A stretch of 64,000 nucleotides of DNA. It comes from Actinomucor elegans (Eukaryota > Mucoromycota > Mucoromycetes > Mucorales > Mucoraceae). The stretch covers positions 1,860,001 to 1,924,000 of the forward strand of contig JAMSLZ010000006.1 of NCBI GenBank assembly GCA_026027325.1. The letters are read 5' to 3'. Each line of letters starts with the position of its first letter. The first letter of the stretch is position 1. Positions 24,439-34,889 of the stretch are shown here, piece after piece. The notes beneath the pieces were generated by a model. The model was not told the DNA's origin, ran no database searches, and saw only the letters and a list, made by a program, of their open reading frames with translations. A program made the position numbers and the translations under genes.

Positions 24439-25048
24439 TTAGATGATAGGGAATGTATTAATGAAAAAAGAAAGAAAAAAAAAAGCCATGAATACCAAAT
24501 GTCTCAAGTTATCAGAAAATAGAGCCTTGCATTTTGAAAATAAAAAGCAATAGTAATAAGCTGGTGATGATAAGTACTATTTCCGATATCACTAAAGCGA
24601 GAGCCGATTAGCGTGTACAATTTGCCGTTACATTCATTTCAATAATGACCAAATCAAAGAAAGATAAACCTATAAAAATGCAAGCGTATAGCTTATATAA
24701 TTGAACATGATCATTTCAAAATGCACATATATCCTTACATTTTACCTGGTCATAAGCAAAGAAATATACCGATGTTTATGTCAAAGGATCTGCCTTTTTT
24801 TTTCATAAACTGCATGAATGTATACTTAAGGTTTTTTGATATCATTTGATGTGATAAAAGGCTATGGTTTATTTCAATAGAATAGAATCTGATCGGTAAT
24901 AAAGAAATGCAGTGCATATTACAAGATGATAGTGTATGACTTGATTTATAGTGTACAAAAAAGAAGTGTAGGAAGGTATGTATATAAATTATAAGGCGAT
25001 TTGGTACATGTTGCAAGAAAGGCTGGTATAATATCAGATGATGTACAA
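24439..25048. other. Intergenic, nothing recognised
   Basis: AT-rich sequence between the small gene's promoter side and the 3' end of the next minus-strand gene. I see no motif, RNA or repeat copy here. Confidence 0.5.
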
Positions 25049-26032
25049 TTAGTCCTTCCTTTTTCTTTTCCATTCCAACACACCGTCTATCTGCTGATCG
25101 GTGTTGTTGGTAGTCATGTCGCCAAGTTGTACCTCAAAACGGCCCTTTTTAATAACACAATGTTGAGGGTCTTCATTATTTCTAGTGCTCATTCTACGCA
25201 GTTCATGTAGGATGGGCGGTTCTACAACTACGGCATTGGTTGGTTTACTAGATCGACGTGTCATTGTGCTGTTATTTCGGCTAACAAGCTGATGATTGTT
25301 CTCGGGATTTTGCCAGAATTCATTATCCCAAATTTTTGGCTTGCTTTCTTGTATGGATATACAGCTAATGACAGAGTCATCATCAAGAAAACTTTTGGCT
25401 GTTGACACGGTTCGTGTATGCATATCCTCTGTAAATTTACTACTGCAGCCATCCATGGGATCGTCCTCTACTTCGGGCAGAATACGGATACCGGCAATAT
25501 CAGCAAACTCCTTGGCTGTAAGGTTTTCAGAGTTGACGGTAAGGTTGGAAACTGAGATATGGGTTGCGTTTGATCTTCTTGAATTAATCTTTGTCAGTTG
25601 AGGTTGTGATGTTTGTTGTGGTGGATTTGTATCACTCTGTTTGATCAATATGCCAGTTAGTTTCTTGGTATGTGTTCTAGGTAAAGTATGTATATTTCGT
25701 TCTATTTTCTGTCTGTTCTTTTTGCGATAATGATGATATTCGTAGTAGCTGTCACTGTCATAAGTTGCTTTTCGCCTTAGACGACGATTATGTTGGTCGT
25801 CTTTCTCTGTAGATGTACGGAAGTATCTTAAAAGGCCTATCCATGTTCGTTTATTTTCTCTTTGTTCATAGTTGGTAGGTTGTAGAACATCGGTTATTTT
25901 CGAAAAAATTGAGAATCCTGATTTCAGTTTCGACAATTTACTAATAGGCTCTGAATAGCTATTGGCTTTTGTATGAGTTGTGCTTGTGGATCGATTTCGT
26001 TTTAGTGAAAGCACAGAAAACGCGTTGGTCAT
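25049..26032 (-). CDS. Unknown 327-aa protein, basic and mostly disordered
   Basis: One uninterrupted exon of 327 codons with a clean ATG at 26,032 and stop at 25,049. The N-terminal 150 residues are rich in Lys, Arg, Ser and Thr (LKRNRSTSTTHTK, RRLRRKATYDSD). The C-terminal half has islands that look conserved: LTAKEFADIAGIRILPEVED, DSVISCISIQ, KIWDNEFWQNPEN and EPPILHELRRMSTRNNED, ending in CVIKKGRFEVQLGD. There is no signal peptide or membrane segment. The mix of disorder and short motifs suggests a regulatory or scaffold protein, but I do not recognise it. The left end of the CACTA transposon lies only 22 bp upstream of the start codon, so the native leader and promoter have been displaced to beyond 31,292. 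Confidence 0.72.
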   Translation of the reverse strand: MTNAFSVLSLKRNRSTSTTHTKANSYSEPISKLSKLKSGFSIFSKITDVLQPTNYEQRENKRTWIGLLRYFRTSTEKDDQHNRRLRRKATYDSDSYYEYHHYRKKNRQKIERNIHTLPRTHTKKLTGILIKQSDTNPPQQTSQPQLTKINSRRSNATHISVSNLTVNSENLTAKEFADIAGIRILPEVEDDPMDGCSSKFTEDMHTRTVSTAKSFLDDDSVISCISIQESKPKIWDNEFWQNPENNHQLVSRNNSTMTRRSSKPTNAVVVEPPILHELRRMSTRNNEDPQHCVIKKGRFEVQLGDMTTNNTDQQIDGVLEWKRKRKD

Positions 26033-26051
26033 CGGAAGTTGAATAATAATA

Positions 26052-26054
26052 ATA
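26052..26054. repeat. 3-bp target-site duplication (left), ATA
   Basis: ATA directly precedes the left CACTATGGG terminus and is repeated directly after the right terminus at 31,293-31,295. Three-base duplications are the rule for CACTA elements. Confidence 0.75.
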
Positions 26055-26220
26055 CACTATGGGAAAAATTCGAGTGAATTTCGAGTGAATTTCAAGTTAA
26101 CTCGGTTTGCAGGAGAATCGTTGCCGTTTCGAGTGAATTCAAGTTAACTTGCAATTCACCTGCAATTCACTTGAAAATCAGGTTAACCCGAAATTCACCT
26201 TAAATTAACTCGAAAAACAT

Positions 26221-26376
26221 GTTAACTCGCAATTCACTTGCAATTCACTCGAAAAACATGTTAACTTGCAATTCACTTGCAATTCACTCGAAAAACATGT
26301 TAACTTGCAATTCACTTGCAATTCACTCGAAAAACATGTTAACTTGCAATTCACTTGCAATTCACTCGAAAAGCAT
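26221..26376 (+). repeat. Left subterminal tandem repeat, 4 x 39 bp
   Basis: Four consecutive 39-bp units begin at 26,221, 26,260, 26,299 and 26,338. Each contains GTTAACTYGCAATTCACTTG and then a CAATTCACTCGAAAAACAT-like half. Units 2-4 are nearly identical, with one A-to-G change in the last. Looser versions of the same words (CGAGTGAATT, AAGTTAACT) fill 26,068-26,220. Confidence 0.9.
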
Positions 26377-26540
26377 GTTAACCTTCCTATGATTTCAACC
26401 ACTTATATTTCAACCTTTTTGCATGTATTAACCATGTATAGATAATGAAACAACATATGTGTAATGATGACTCTTTATTCAATAAGATAAACGATACAAA
26501 ATGGGTATATAATATTAAGCTAATTATATTTACTGATATA

Positions 26541-27214
26541 TTACTGCAGTCCTTGATTTCTTGCATTTCTTAACTGCGCACCTTCCGCTTGAAGCCTACA
26601 AATGGGTGTTCATTTTTCTCTCCTTTTGATTCAATATGCAATAGTTATAGAATGTACACTTACACTTTCTTCCTGTTATATTTGCTTCTGTTAGTCCATT
26701 TTTCTTGCACAAGAAACTCGCAAGGCCAAAATCTTACACACTTGTTGATGATAGCAAGCCGTTCATCTGATGCTATCGACTGTTGTAGTGCCGACTGTAT
26801 CATGGAGAGCTTATTAAGAGAAGAAAGCAGCCTCCAGCTTTTACATGCAGCTTCTGGGTTCTGCTGCGCAAAAGTTAGTACTGAAGAGAAAGCTTCTTGA
26901 TCAAGTATTCCCATCAGGCTGCTGATATCTTCATCATTAGGCACTGGCTCCTTTAGGTGTTCTTTTAAAAAGCATTGGATATAGACTTTAGAATTTACTC
27001 TCCTTTGCTTCTTTGGCACTGGGATAGTTTTTGAGCTTCCTATGTTTAAAGAGGGTTGAAGCTTTTCATCGAAATAGTTTACGAGATCTTGTTTAAAATC
27101 TTCCATCCAAGGTGGAGGTAGATTTATTTGACTGTTAAGATCTCTGTCGTTTTCTCTGCTGCTGGATTGACTGGATTGGCTGGTCTGTCTAATTTGTCTT
27201 CTGTTAGCTGGCAT
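26541..27214 (-). CDS. CACTA accessory protein, possible TnpA-like DNA-binding partner
   Basis: Two exons (27214-26664, 26595-26541) give 201 aa. The single intron has a GTAAGT donor and ends in TAG. The N-terminus is Ser/Gln/Arg-rich (MPANRRQIRQTSQSSQSSSR). A basic patch follows (VPKKQRRVNSKVY). The C-terminal half looks like a folded helical domain with a striking run near residues 163-182 (FWPCEFLVQEKWTNRSKYNR) next to NKCVR. It is transcribed away from the transposase, from a shared region of about 600 bp. Plant CACTA elements also carry a second gene (TnpA) that binds subterminal repeats, so a comparable role is plausible. That is inference from position only. I do not recognise the sequence family. 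Confidence 0.72.
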
Positions 27215-27827
27215 GATTCTAATGATTTTATAAAATTTATGGAAAGAAATGAGTGCAAAAGAAATGCATGTAGTGGAACCATCTTTATATCATAAGCCCT
27301 GCAGTTAAAAATGGCTTTAACTTAATAGGTATAGCCTGTGTCGGGAGAATCTTACCAGGAAGTGCTAGGTATCATATACAAAAAATCAGAACCTATTAGA
27401 GCTAATGTAACGTAATTATGCGTAATAAACAAACCTTGCTCGAATATTGATATCTCTCTTGTGGTGAAACGCACATATGGCACTCTGCATATATATATTA
27501 AGGAATGGGTTTCATCTAACCATCCATCTAAAGAGGGAAGTTTGGATCACCGCTGAAAGGACAATTAATGCAGAGTGAACATATATTAAAAAAGACCTTT
27601 GATTGTTACCAAGAGACTATTTTCTTTGAAATCTAAATACAAGACATACGTGCTAGATAGGATAGCTAAACTTACTTTAGATCAATAAAACCTCATAAAA
27701 CGGTTTTAATTCATTTATTCGCTTTTTATTCAATTTTTACCGCATCTCTAAAACTGTGCATATAATACGTGCAGAGTCCCAACGCTTTTACCTTTATTTT
27801 ACTCTTTCGCCTATTTCAACAAGAATA

Positions 27828-30800
27828 ATGCCTGGTGAAAACTGCCCAGTGTGTCAACAGTACTTTACTAAAAAAGAAATAAGAAGGCATATTATCAATT
27901 GCAGAATGCGACGTGCTTTCAATATATATAGTCAAGTAAAGCAGAAACTTACACTATCTCAGCAAGGTCATTTCGCCAGTAACCCTTATGTATCAGATGA
28001 TCTTTTAAACCATGAAACGCAACATCAATCAAGCACTGATATTGTAAATAACAATCCTGCTGATATTTTACGAACAAGCCACTGTGATTTCAGTAACTCT
28101 GTAGATATGAACAGCTTGGATGAATGCGACTCTATAGCGAATGAAGAAGAAAATTCAGAAAAAACTAAGGTAATACAAGAAGGTTGGCGAACAGTTGGCG
28201 CTATAGAAGAAGACGCAATAAAAAAAACCACAGTGGAAGAAATATACTCTAGATTAAGCAAATTCAAAGATACTATTACCCATCCTATTCAGCTTAAAAT
28301 CAAGGACGATGGTAAACAGTACATGGATATTTTAAGTCCTCCAGAGAGGAAAAGTCTAGAACTGAAGTATCTCTTAAAAGAAAACAATGTATCAAAAAGT
28401 ACGACCGAAAAAATATTCAACTTCTTCAATGAGTACTTAATTGAGATGAATAGTGGTATAGTTATTATTTCCATCTTGCTGCTTTACTACTACCAGTGTG
28501 CTCACTGCTATTCTTATTTTCTTTTATAGAACATCTAAAATTCATCAGCCCGTATAAATGCGAAAGCATTAATAATAATCATATAATCCAACTTCAAGCT
28601 GATAAATATGACATGTGTCCTGAAGGGTGCTACATGTATTACCCTGGTGACAGTCAAACTGCTTGCCCTAGGTTAAGTTGCAAGAGACATCGTTATGAAG
28701 AGACATCGTCCACATCAACTATCATGGAAGCTAAAGCCAAGCATTACCAACTATCACTTAGTAAGCAGTTGGCCTATTTTATGCTGTCTGAAAAGAATAG
28801 GAAGAAGTTGAAATATAAAGCTACGCGTAGCTCTGTGTATAGTTCAACCGATGAGCTTGATGGCTGCGAGAGAGATATATTGGATGGATTCGCTTTTAAA
28901 AGTAGAAATAGTGACGCCGAAGAAGACTATAACCTCTCGCTCTCGTTCCATTACGATGGATTCCATCCTTTTGACACAGGTGATAATAGTATGGCAATTA
29001 TCATGTTTACTATTAATGATATACCACCAGAACAAAGGTACAAAACAAAATAACTTGGCGCTGAAACTTTAATGGATAAATTAAATGCTCTATTATAGAT
29101 TTGATCCAGAAAACAGACTGATCGTTGCCGTCATACCTGGTCCGAGAAAACCCTATGATATCTTTAGTTTCCTTTATCCTACCATCCAGGAGCTTCTCGT
29201 TTTGGAAACAGAAGGCATTATTGTCGAAACAGGAACCTCTTCCATCCGTATAAAGGCCCACTTATTAAACATAATTGGTGATATTCCTGGACTATCAGAG
29301 CTATGTTTACATGCTGGCCATAATTCTTACCATGGATGCCGCATTTGCAAGATCAAAGGCATTTATTCCAAATCAAAAAGGACTATAGTTTTTCCTGGAA
29401 CAAATGAAGCACAAGAGCCCATTGAATACCCATTAAGGACTTCTGAGGATTATCAAAACGGTGACTTGGTAAGAAGCTTAATAAATTAAACAATAGTAAC
29501 TGTATCAGTGTCTAATGCAGTATGATTTGATTAACTATCTAGGCTACTTCACTCAAAGGGAAATTGCCATTTGCATTATTAAAAAGCTTTCATGGATGTT
29601 CATTTTTTGGATTAGATGAGATGCACTTATGGGGAATGAATATAGCCAAGCACATATGGTCCATGATGAAGGATGACTCTCAGAGATTCGGATACTATAA
29701 CCCTTTGTTCCTTCGGAACGCCTATAGAGAAGAAATTGGCAGAGCAATGGTTCAAATACAACGAATGCTTCCAAATGGAGCCATTGATGGTCAATTTATA
29801 GGTATTAGAGATTAACTCAAGAAACTTAATGCTAATTATTCCAATGAATTAATATCCTTGCTTTTTTCTTCACTTAGATATTTCTTCCAAATCAGGCCAA
29901 TCTCGTAGCGTTGACTGGATTGATTTTTTAATGTACATAGTACCCACTTTGGTAGTGGAGGCGTTACGAAAACAACATGCTGATATTTACCAAACCGAAA
30001 GAAATAGAAAAAAGAAGAGAAAGGTAGCTTCTCCTGTACTGGAAGCTGTTGATGATGCGTGCAATGCTTTGAAATCAATATCCATGGTCTGCACTTTGAC
30101 CCAAAAATTCAACATATATCCAAGTGATCTGTTACGGATTGATGAGTAAGTTTTTTTTTTGAGAGACTACTACGTGCAGCTATGCTAAGTTTTCGATAAT
30201 TTATATCGTCTTTTCATTCTAGATTAGTAAAAAGATGGCATGCGTTCTTACTGCAGAAGATGGGAAAAGATACATTTACCATTAACCAGCATTATCTAAA
30301 ACATTTGTCCTATATTATTTTTCAGCTTGGTCCACTTAGATTGATAAGCGCCCGAACTCTTGAAAGAAGTATTCAAGATGTAAAAAGACATATCAAGTCT
30401 AAACAAAATCCTCAAAAAAACTCTGTCACTGTTCTAATGGATCACTACACAAAAGCGTATAAAAACTGGCAGATTGGAATTGAAAGCCATAGTGTTGATG
30501 AAGATATGGTATTTAAACCTTCTTCTGCTGACTTAATCAACCAATTATTTCCAACGTGTGATATTAAGCATCTAATCCAGCAATATCTAGCCGATCATAA
30601 TGGTTCCAGTTCAACAGAAGAGGAGTACTCTGTTTCTACTTCTAATACTTACGGTAAAACGAGGAATGGCCAAACCGTTGATATTTCTTCAAGAAAACAA
30701 AACCAAAAGATAGTTGCATACATATCAGATGATACTATGTCCTTACAATATAATATAGGCCAAGTAAAGCAGTTTATTAGATGGAAAGATCAAATACTTG

Positions 30801-30982
30801 CCTTATTACAACATCAAACGACTTTAGTGTTTGATGGTCAAACATGCTGCTATTATACGCAACCCTATGAAGAAAGGCTCCTATGGAAAATAATCAAAGC
30901 CAAGGACATAATAGGATATGCTATACTTATACCTTCTTTATTAAATAAAGACAAAACATATGTTGCTTGGAGACCTTATTAA
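27828..30982 (+). CDS. TNP2-like (Transposase_21-type) CACTA transposase
   Basis: Six exons (27828-28455, 28530-29037, 29099-29468, 29543-29801, 29878-30145, 30223-30982) join in frame to give 930 aa without a stop. The N-terminus has a C2HC zinc-finger-like motif (CPVCQQYFTKKEIRRHIINC, residues 6-25). A second Cys set lies near residues 239-259 (CPEGCYMYYPG, CPRLSCKRHRY). The catalytic core follows the TNP2 pattern: SLSFHYDGFHPF near residue 345, IMFTINDIPPEQRFDPENRL, VIPGPRKPYDI, GDIPGLSELCLHAGHNSY, HGCRICKIKG and GLDEMHLWGMNIAKH. The acidic residues in these blocks are candidates for the DDE catalytic set. An upstream in-frame ATG at 27,756 would add 24 residues, but the finger starts right after the ATG at 27,828. 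The protein cuts and reinserts the element in the nucleus. Confidence 0.88.
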
Positions 30983-31180
30983 ACCAAGTACATATATAAA
31001 TTTATTCTATACTATCAATGCTGTCTTATATTCGTTGAAACCAGAGCTCTGCTTCACTGTTTAGTTTAACATACAATTTACTCGAACTAGCTCCATATTC
31101 ACTCCAATTGGGAAACATGGAAATTCATGGAAAAATAATGGAAATAAAAGTTAAGGTGCATTAACCTGGTTTCCAAGTTG

Positions 31181-31277
31181 CCATGAAATTCACTTTATTT
31201 CACTTTAAATTCAGGTGAAAGCACTAATTCACTTGAAATTCACTTGATTTTGCCATGAATTCACTTTATTTCACTTT
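31181..31277 (+). repeat. Right subterminal repeats of the CACTA element
   Basis: CCATGAAATTCACTTTATTT followed by CACTTT occurs at 31,181-31,206, and again with one base missing at 31,253-31,277. Between the two are more TTCACTTGAAATTCACTTGA words. This differs in unit and spacing from the left 39-bp array but uses the same TTCACT core. Confidence 0.8.
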
Positions 31278-31292
31278 TTTTTTCCCATAGTG

Positions 31293-31295
31293 ATA
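31293..31295. repeat. 3-bp target-site duplication (right), ATA
   Basis: ATA immediately after the right TAGTG terminus, identical to the three bases before the left end. Confidence 0.75.
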
Positions 31296-31750
31296 AGATT
31301 TGCATTAATTTCTACTTTTTCGTCACTTTAGGTGCTATTTTCACATAGTACCTTTACACGATTTGTGTAGAATTAAAATTCAAATTGAATGGTGTAATAA
31401 TCATACTATGCTTATTATCAAGTTTGTATAGTTTATACTTTTTTTTTTTTTTTTTTAGCTCTCAGACTTGTGGTTAGATAGAACATTTCACATAAGAATA
31501 ATTATTTCAAAATAATCTTTTATGCAAGAAATATTTTTGTGTAGTTAGTATGCTTCGAGAATTTCCTCCAAGGGTTTGAAGTTTCGAAGCAGAAGGGTGT
31601 ACCTAACGAAGCATGAGATCTTGCAGTGCGATCGTGACTTTTTTGGGGGCGTTGGATCTCCGCAGATAAGCTGCAAGTTTTAGACCTTGTATAGTATCCT
31701 ATCGGTTTCTTTCGTATCAATATCATTCAAAGCAAATCATTTCAATAGCC
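31293..31750. promoter_or_regulatory. Remaining half of a divergent promoter, RhoGAP side
   Basis: Before the transposon arrived, the unknown gene at 25,049-26,032 and the RhoGAP gene would have been divergent, with 477 bp between start codons. This stretch is almost all of that spacer. It includes a T run at 31,441-31,456 and a GC-richer leader from about 31,560 to the RhoGAP ATG. Confidence 0.5.
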
Positions 31751-33544
31751 ATGAGACGCGGTTCTACTCTATCGGATACGAATTCGGAATCTAGCATGTC
31801 CTCTGCTTTTTCTTCACAGTCTGAAGAATCAGAAGAAACTCGAACTGTACATAACACTCATTACAATAGTAATAATAATAATACTCAGTTTTTTGCCAAG
31901 TTGGTTCGAGACACTCGTTTCAAAGTGGAACAAAAGACTTCAGAAATAAACGCTACTATGCAAGAAAAACTGCCAGAATGGAAGCAAAGAGGCGCTTTGT
32001 ATTCTAACAAAGCGAAAGAGACGGGTATTGAGTGGAGTAGACGAGGAAAAGAAGCAGTGGATCGTTGGAAGAAAGACAGAGCAGGTGAAACTTTATGATG
32101 AAAGTTTCTCTAAAAGATACTAATGTCATATAAAGATGAATCACCGGCTTCTCCTTCAAACAGTTACCAGCAAACCCATAGGAAAACTACAGAAAATGCA
32201 GTATTTGGTATGCCACTTGAAGTGGCAGTCGCTTTAACCAAGATAGACTCGGATGATTTGATACCAGCAATATTTAGAAGATGTATAGAGTATTTGGATG
32301 ATGTTGGTAAAGTAACTGGCTATATTATCTCGAGTTACAATTAATTCATTTTACATAAAGGTATACACGAAGTTGGCATATATAGGTATATTATCTAATA
32401 TTGGGCCTTTATACTATTTATTAACTTGGGCCTTAGAATACCTGGCAGTACGATCACTGTAAATAAGCTCAGAGCAGTATTTGATGATGGTAAAGACAGA
32501 ATCAACAATATCAGAAACAGAAACCAATCCTTTATATGTTAGGATCCAATATTGATTTTGATGAAACTAAGCCAGATCCACATGCAGTCGGAACTTTACT
32601 CAAGATGTACTTGAGAGAACGTAAAGTGCAATGTCTTCCCAATAACTGATACTAATATTTATTGAATAGTGCCTGAGCCCATTATTCCCTTTGAACTAGC
32701 GAAAGAATACACTCAACAATTCATGAAATCAATACAATCTTCGAATGATATTGATAAAAAAGCTATGGAAGAAACCATCAGCGTCTCAACCTCACTTTCA
32801 ACTGTTGATACCAGCAAATTACCTCCTATTTCAACCGAATTACTGAACACTGTCAGATCGATCACCGCAAGATTACCAATTTATAGCTTCTGTTTGTTAC
32901 AGTTACTATGCCGTCATTTGAAACGCGTTGCTGATAATGAAGAAGAAAACAGAATGTCAGTGAGTAATTTGGCGTTAATATTCATTCCTACCTTGAATAT
33001 TGGTCGAGCTTTATTCCATTGTATGGTAGAGCATTATTGTCAAATATTTGAAGGAGGCAATGGCTTTAACAAAAAGTCCACTTCTATAACACCACCGCCT
33101 TTGCCTCAAAAACCACGTAATTTGTCCACTGGTAACGCAATGTCTATGACAAAACCACCACCAAGAAAGATCTTTCATTCAAAAACTATGTCAGATACTG
33201 CCATTAATAAGACCAATGCCTCGTTTCTACCTAAAGTACCACCTCCAAAGCCCAGTCGATCACCTTTGCCGTTATCTTCTTCATCATCCACCTCAATAAC
33301 CCAACACAAACTGAATACAGATACTCTACTCCCACCGCCTCGACTTCCTCGCCAAGCACCGCCTAAAAAACCGAGATCAAAATCCGTTTCCTCTCCCGTG
33401 CGTAATAATAATGAAGAAGATGGTGGCTTTTGGAAACAAAGTGGACGTGTAGAAGCCATTGGAAGGCAATTTGAGACCTTAATGAATACCAAAACAACTA
33501 CTTCACCTACTTCTGCCATATCCTCTTCATCCTTTAGAAAATAA
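31751..33544 (+). CDS. RhoGAP-domain protein with proline-rich C-terminal tail
   Basis: Six exons (31751-32084, 32136-32306, 32361-32385, 32437-32489, 32543-32620, 32670-33544) give 511 aa. The protein should switch off Rho-family GTPases by stimulating GTP hydrolysis, acting on actin and polarity. The N-terminus is Ser-rich, followed by a basic amphipathic stretch (EWKQRGALYSNKAKETG). The RhoGAP domain starts near residue 127 (VFGMPLEVAV). It contains IPAIFRRCIEYLDDVGIHE, the arginine finger in VGIYRIPGST, KPDPHAVGTLLKMYLRELPE, and the late helix LLQLLCRHLKRVA with NRMSVSNLALIFIPTL. The tail has several SH3-type proline motifs (PPPLPQKPR, PPPKPSRSPLP, PPPRLPRQAPPKKPR). Exon 3 is a 25-nt micro-exon that carries part of the arginine-finger region. 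The start follows an in-frame leader without other ATGs. Confidence 0.9.
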
Positions 33545-33676
33545 AGGCTGTATGAAAATGATCCATCACGTGTTTTAATAATTGAATGTCCGCTGTTGGA
33601 CCTGCTTCGGTTGCTTGGGAATTAAGGCAGACAGCAAACTCGGCAGCAGAATAAAATCCTCCTCTTTTATACTTTA

Positions 33677-33702
33677 GGTTCGATCCAACAGCTAACATGA
33701 AG
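33677..33702 (+). promoter_or_regulatory. RPS6 leader and two-codon first exon
   Basis: CTTTTATACTTTAGG precedes ATGAAG, which is followed directly by GTAACC. ATGAAG encodes the Met-Lys expected at the start of S6, so the first coding exon is only 6 nt. The spacer to the RhoGAP stop is 152 bp. Confidence 0.6.
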
Positions 33703-34889
33703 GTAACCTTCGAGAATAAAAGAAGCATGAACCTTCAAAGAGAGACGATAGATTCAAATCAATAATAAGAGGATGGATTGTTTTTTTTTTCTTCAATGGA
33801 TTGGATGGATGGATGCAGATACCCGAAACAATATATACTCGACCAATTATTTAATTGAAAATCGATTTCGACTTGAATGTACATGCAAACCTTGGAACCT
33901 CGACATAGACACAAGCAGCACGTATGTCCAAACGTGACGTCGAAAGAAAGCCTCACCTTCTATATCTATTGTGCATTTTTGAACGTTCATGCTTCTTTTC
34001 TCTTTCATTCATTTTCGTCTTTCAAAAATCTAAATTCCAATTAATAGCTTAACATTGCGAACCCAGCCACCGGCTGTCAAAAATTGATCGAAATTGAAGA
34101 CGAGCGTCGTCTGTAAGTTTACTTAATGGACACCTTTTTTTTTTTTTCCTCACTACTAACCTTATTTTAAATAGCCGTGGTTTCTATGATAAGCGTATGG
34201 CCCAAGAGGTCTCTGGTGACTCTCTCGGTGACGAGTTCAAGGGTTACGTTTTCCGTATCTCTGGTGGTAACGATAAGCAAGGTTTCCCCATGAAGCAAGG
34301 TGTCCTCTTGCCCCACCGTGTTCGTCTTTTGATGTCCAAGGGTCACTCTTGCTACCGTCCTCGCCGTACCGGTGAACGTAAGAGAAAGTCTGTCCGTGGT
34401 TGTATCGTCGGTTCTGACCTCTCTGTCTTGTCTCTCGTTGTCGTAAAGCAAGGTGAACAAGATATTCCCGGTTTGACTGATACCACTGTTCCCAAGCGTC
34501 TCGGTCCCAAGCGTGCTTCCAAGATCAGAAAGTTCTTTGTAAGTTACAATTCAAAACCATAGAAAATATACAGTCATATTCATCAATTATTACAATAGAA
34601 CTTGACCAAGGAAGATGATGTCCGCAAGTATGTCATTCGTCGTGAGGTTCAACCTAAGGCTGAGGGTAAGAAGGCTTACACCAAGGCCCCCAAGATCCAA
34701 CGTCTTGTTACTCCCCTTACTCTTCAACGTAAGAGACATAGACAAGCTCTTAAGCGTAGAAGAGCTGAAGCTTCTCGTGAAGCTGAAGCTGATTACAAGC
34801 AATTGCTTGCCAAGCGTGTCAAGGAATCCAAGCAAGAAAAGATTGAACGTCGCCGTACTTCTTCCATGCAAAAGTCTGCTTCTGCTTAA
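33697..34889 (+). CDS. RPS6: 40S ribosomal protein S6 (eS6)
   Basis: Four exons (33697-33702, 34048-34112, 34175-34538, 34599-34889) give 241 aa, normal for eS6. The protein sits in the small ribosomal subunit. The frame reads [20 protein letters not shown], then [58 protein letters not shown] and [20 protein letters not shown]. The C-terminal helix is basic ([17 protein letters not shown]). It ends in [14 protein letters not shown], where the RRRTSS serines match the site phosphorylated by S6 or AGC kinases in other eukaryotes. Placing ATG at 33,697 requires a 345-nt first intron, long for this genome. It is supported by the missing Met-Lys and by a good donor. Long first introns after a few codons are common in ribosomal protein genes. 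Confidence 0.94.

Larger units (their letters stand above)
26055..31292 (+). mobile_element. CACTA-type (EnSpm/CMC) DNA transposon, complete
   Basis: The element is 5,238 bp long. Its left end reads CACTATGGGAAAAA and its right end is the exact inverted copy TTTTTCCCATAGTG. ATA flanks both sides. Inside are a plus-strand TNP2-like transposase (27,828-30,982) and a divergent minus-strand accessory gene (26,541-27,214). Each end also carries repeats built on TTCACT, in different arrangements: four perfect or near-perfect 39-bp units on the left and a paired 26-bp block on the right. Such subterminal repeats are transposase binding sites in known CACTA elements. Both genes are open through all their exons, so the copy may be recent or active. 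The superfamily call is firm; activity is an inference. Confidence 0.9.

Noticed and set aside
26205..26402. Minus-strand frame encoding a 13-residue tandem repeat
   Set aside because: It is only the translation of the 39-bp subterminal DNA repeats of the CACTA element, a multiple of three by chance.
33677..33686. GGTTCGATCC resembles a tRNA B box
   Set aside because: No A box or cloverleaf can be drawn around it, and it lies in the leader of RPS6.
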